From the NCBI GenBank assembly GCA_002429115.1, contig DIYS01000206.1, positions 1-6,561 on the forward strand: a stretch of DNA of 6,561 nucleotides, in the 5' to 3' direction. The DNA is from Saccharicrinis sp. UBA6048. Lineage in GTDB: Bacteria; Bacteroidota; Bacteroidia; Bacteroidales; Marinilabiliaceae. A model generated the notes under the pieces. It searched no databases. It had not been told where the DNA came from and was given only the letters and a program-made list of their open reading frames with translations. Each line of letters starts with the position of its first letter. Within the stretch, counting starts at the first letter, position 1. This document shows positions 6,062 to 6,561 of the stretch, in pieces. The position numbers and the translations under genes were made by a program.

Positions 6062-6561
6062 TTAGCTAATGTTTTGTTTTAGCGATCGTTGCCGCCATAA
6101 AATAATCGATCCTATTATAACCGGCACTACTACATTACTTATCCACATGGCCAAAATAGTAATAAGTATAAGGGGTGTATTTTGCGTAAATGAAGAAAAC
6201 ACAAAGATGGCCACACTTCCCCGGATACCAATATCAACCAGAAAATATGAAGGTATAATGGTTATCAGCATAAAATAGATGGCGGCCGATAAGGCCATAT
6301 CGGCATATGTATAATCGACCCCAAAAATCTTAAACCAAACCAATAGCTGAACAAGGTAAATGACATATCGGACAACAGTCCAGATGGCAACTTCTGCTAT
6401 TGTTTTCAGGTTAAGATTTTTAATAATCCGATAATAATAACGGGTAGTTTCGTGTTTTTGCACAAGCCAGAAAACAACTAAAATAATTGCCAATACAGAA
6501 AATGCAATCCACACCAGCTTTGATTGAAACAATTGCAGAAAATTATATCGATCATTAAATC
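6062..6561 (-). CDS. C-terminal part of a flippase-like/LPG-synthase-TM (UPF0104-type) membrane protein
   Basis: The frame stays open to the right edge, so this is the last 166 or so codons of a longer gene; the family usually has over 300 residues. A TTG at 6532 could be mistaken for the start, but upstream codons are open and no ATG is in view. The visible part is almost entirely hydrophobic, with about five membrane segments separated by a basic loop (QKHETTRYYYRIIKNLNLK). The motif IPSYFLVDIGIRGSVA resembles the proline plus GxGxRE/G motif near the C-terminus of the lysylphosphatidylglycerol-synthase transmembrane family, whose members are proposed lipid-linked carriers or flippases. The soluble aminoacyl-transfer domain of MprF is not seen. 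Function is inferred from the family only. The SPOR-domain gene follows after 85 bases on the same strand. Confidence 0.65.
   Translation of the reverse strand, partial: FNDRYNFLQLFQSKLVWIAFSVLAIILVVFWLVQKHETTRYYYRIIKNLNLKTIAEVAIWTVVRYVIYLVQLLVWFKIFGVDYTYADMALSAAIYFMLITIIPSYFLVDIGIRGSVAIFVFSSFTQNTPLILITILAMWISNVVVPVIIGSIILWRQRSLKQNIS

Noticed and set aside
6530..6532. TTG at 6532 as the start of the membrane protein
   Set aside because: The frame is open to the window edge and the family is about twice as long, so the gene is truncated by the window and does not start here.

Overview
The window looks like ordinary chromosomal DNA from a member of the Bacteroidota, probably of the marine Bacteroidales/Marinilabiliales kind. 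The phylum is inferred from three things: start codons preceded by A-rich sequence and almost no Shine-Dalgarno motif, a tRNA whose 3' CCA is not encoded, and Bacteroidota-style versions of ClpP, ClpX and a HU/CCDC81-SPOR membrane protein. The genus is not resolved.

Left half, plus strand: the last 22 bases of a tRNA gene and its strong terminator (1-71), then the protein quality-control cluster tig (trigger factor), clpP and clpX (167-3665). Trigger factor meets nascent chains at the ribosome. ClpX unfolds tagged substrates and feeds them to the ClpP serine protease. The three genes lie in the classical order but are not a simple operon: a clear intrinsic terminator follows tig, and a hairpin with a short T run lies between clpP and clpX, so clpX probably depends on read-through or on its own unseen promoter. 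A hairpin with A and T tracts on opposite sides (3692-3718) serves as a bidirectional terminator between clpX and the convergent gene.

Right half, minus strand, read from right to left: the C-terminal part of a multi-span membrane protein resembling the flippase-like/LPG-synthase transmembrane family (cut by the window edge), a possible 18-codon ORF, a cytoplasmic HU/CCDC81-like plus periplasmic SPOR protein, an intrinsic terminator, and a membrane-anchored family 2 glycosyltransferase. These point to cell-envelope work, but no substrate can be assigned.

No gap longer than 300 bases lacks a gene; the longest is the 166-base tig-clpP interval. I see no mobile element, CRISPR array, defence system or clearly undescribed system. 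The points worth a second look are regulatory hairpins placed against start codons (clpP, clpX, the glycosyltransferase), the domain architecture of the HU-SPOR protein, and the degenerate FKBP-like domain of trigger factor.
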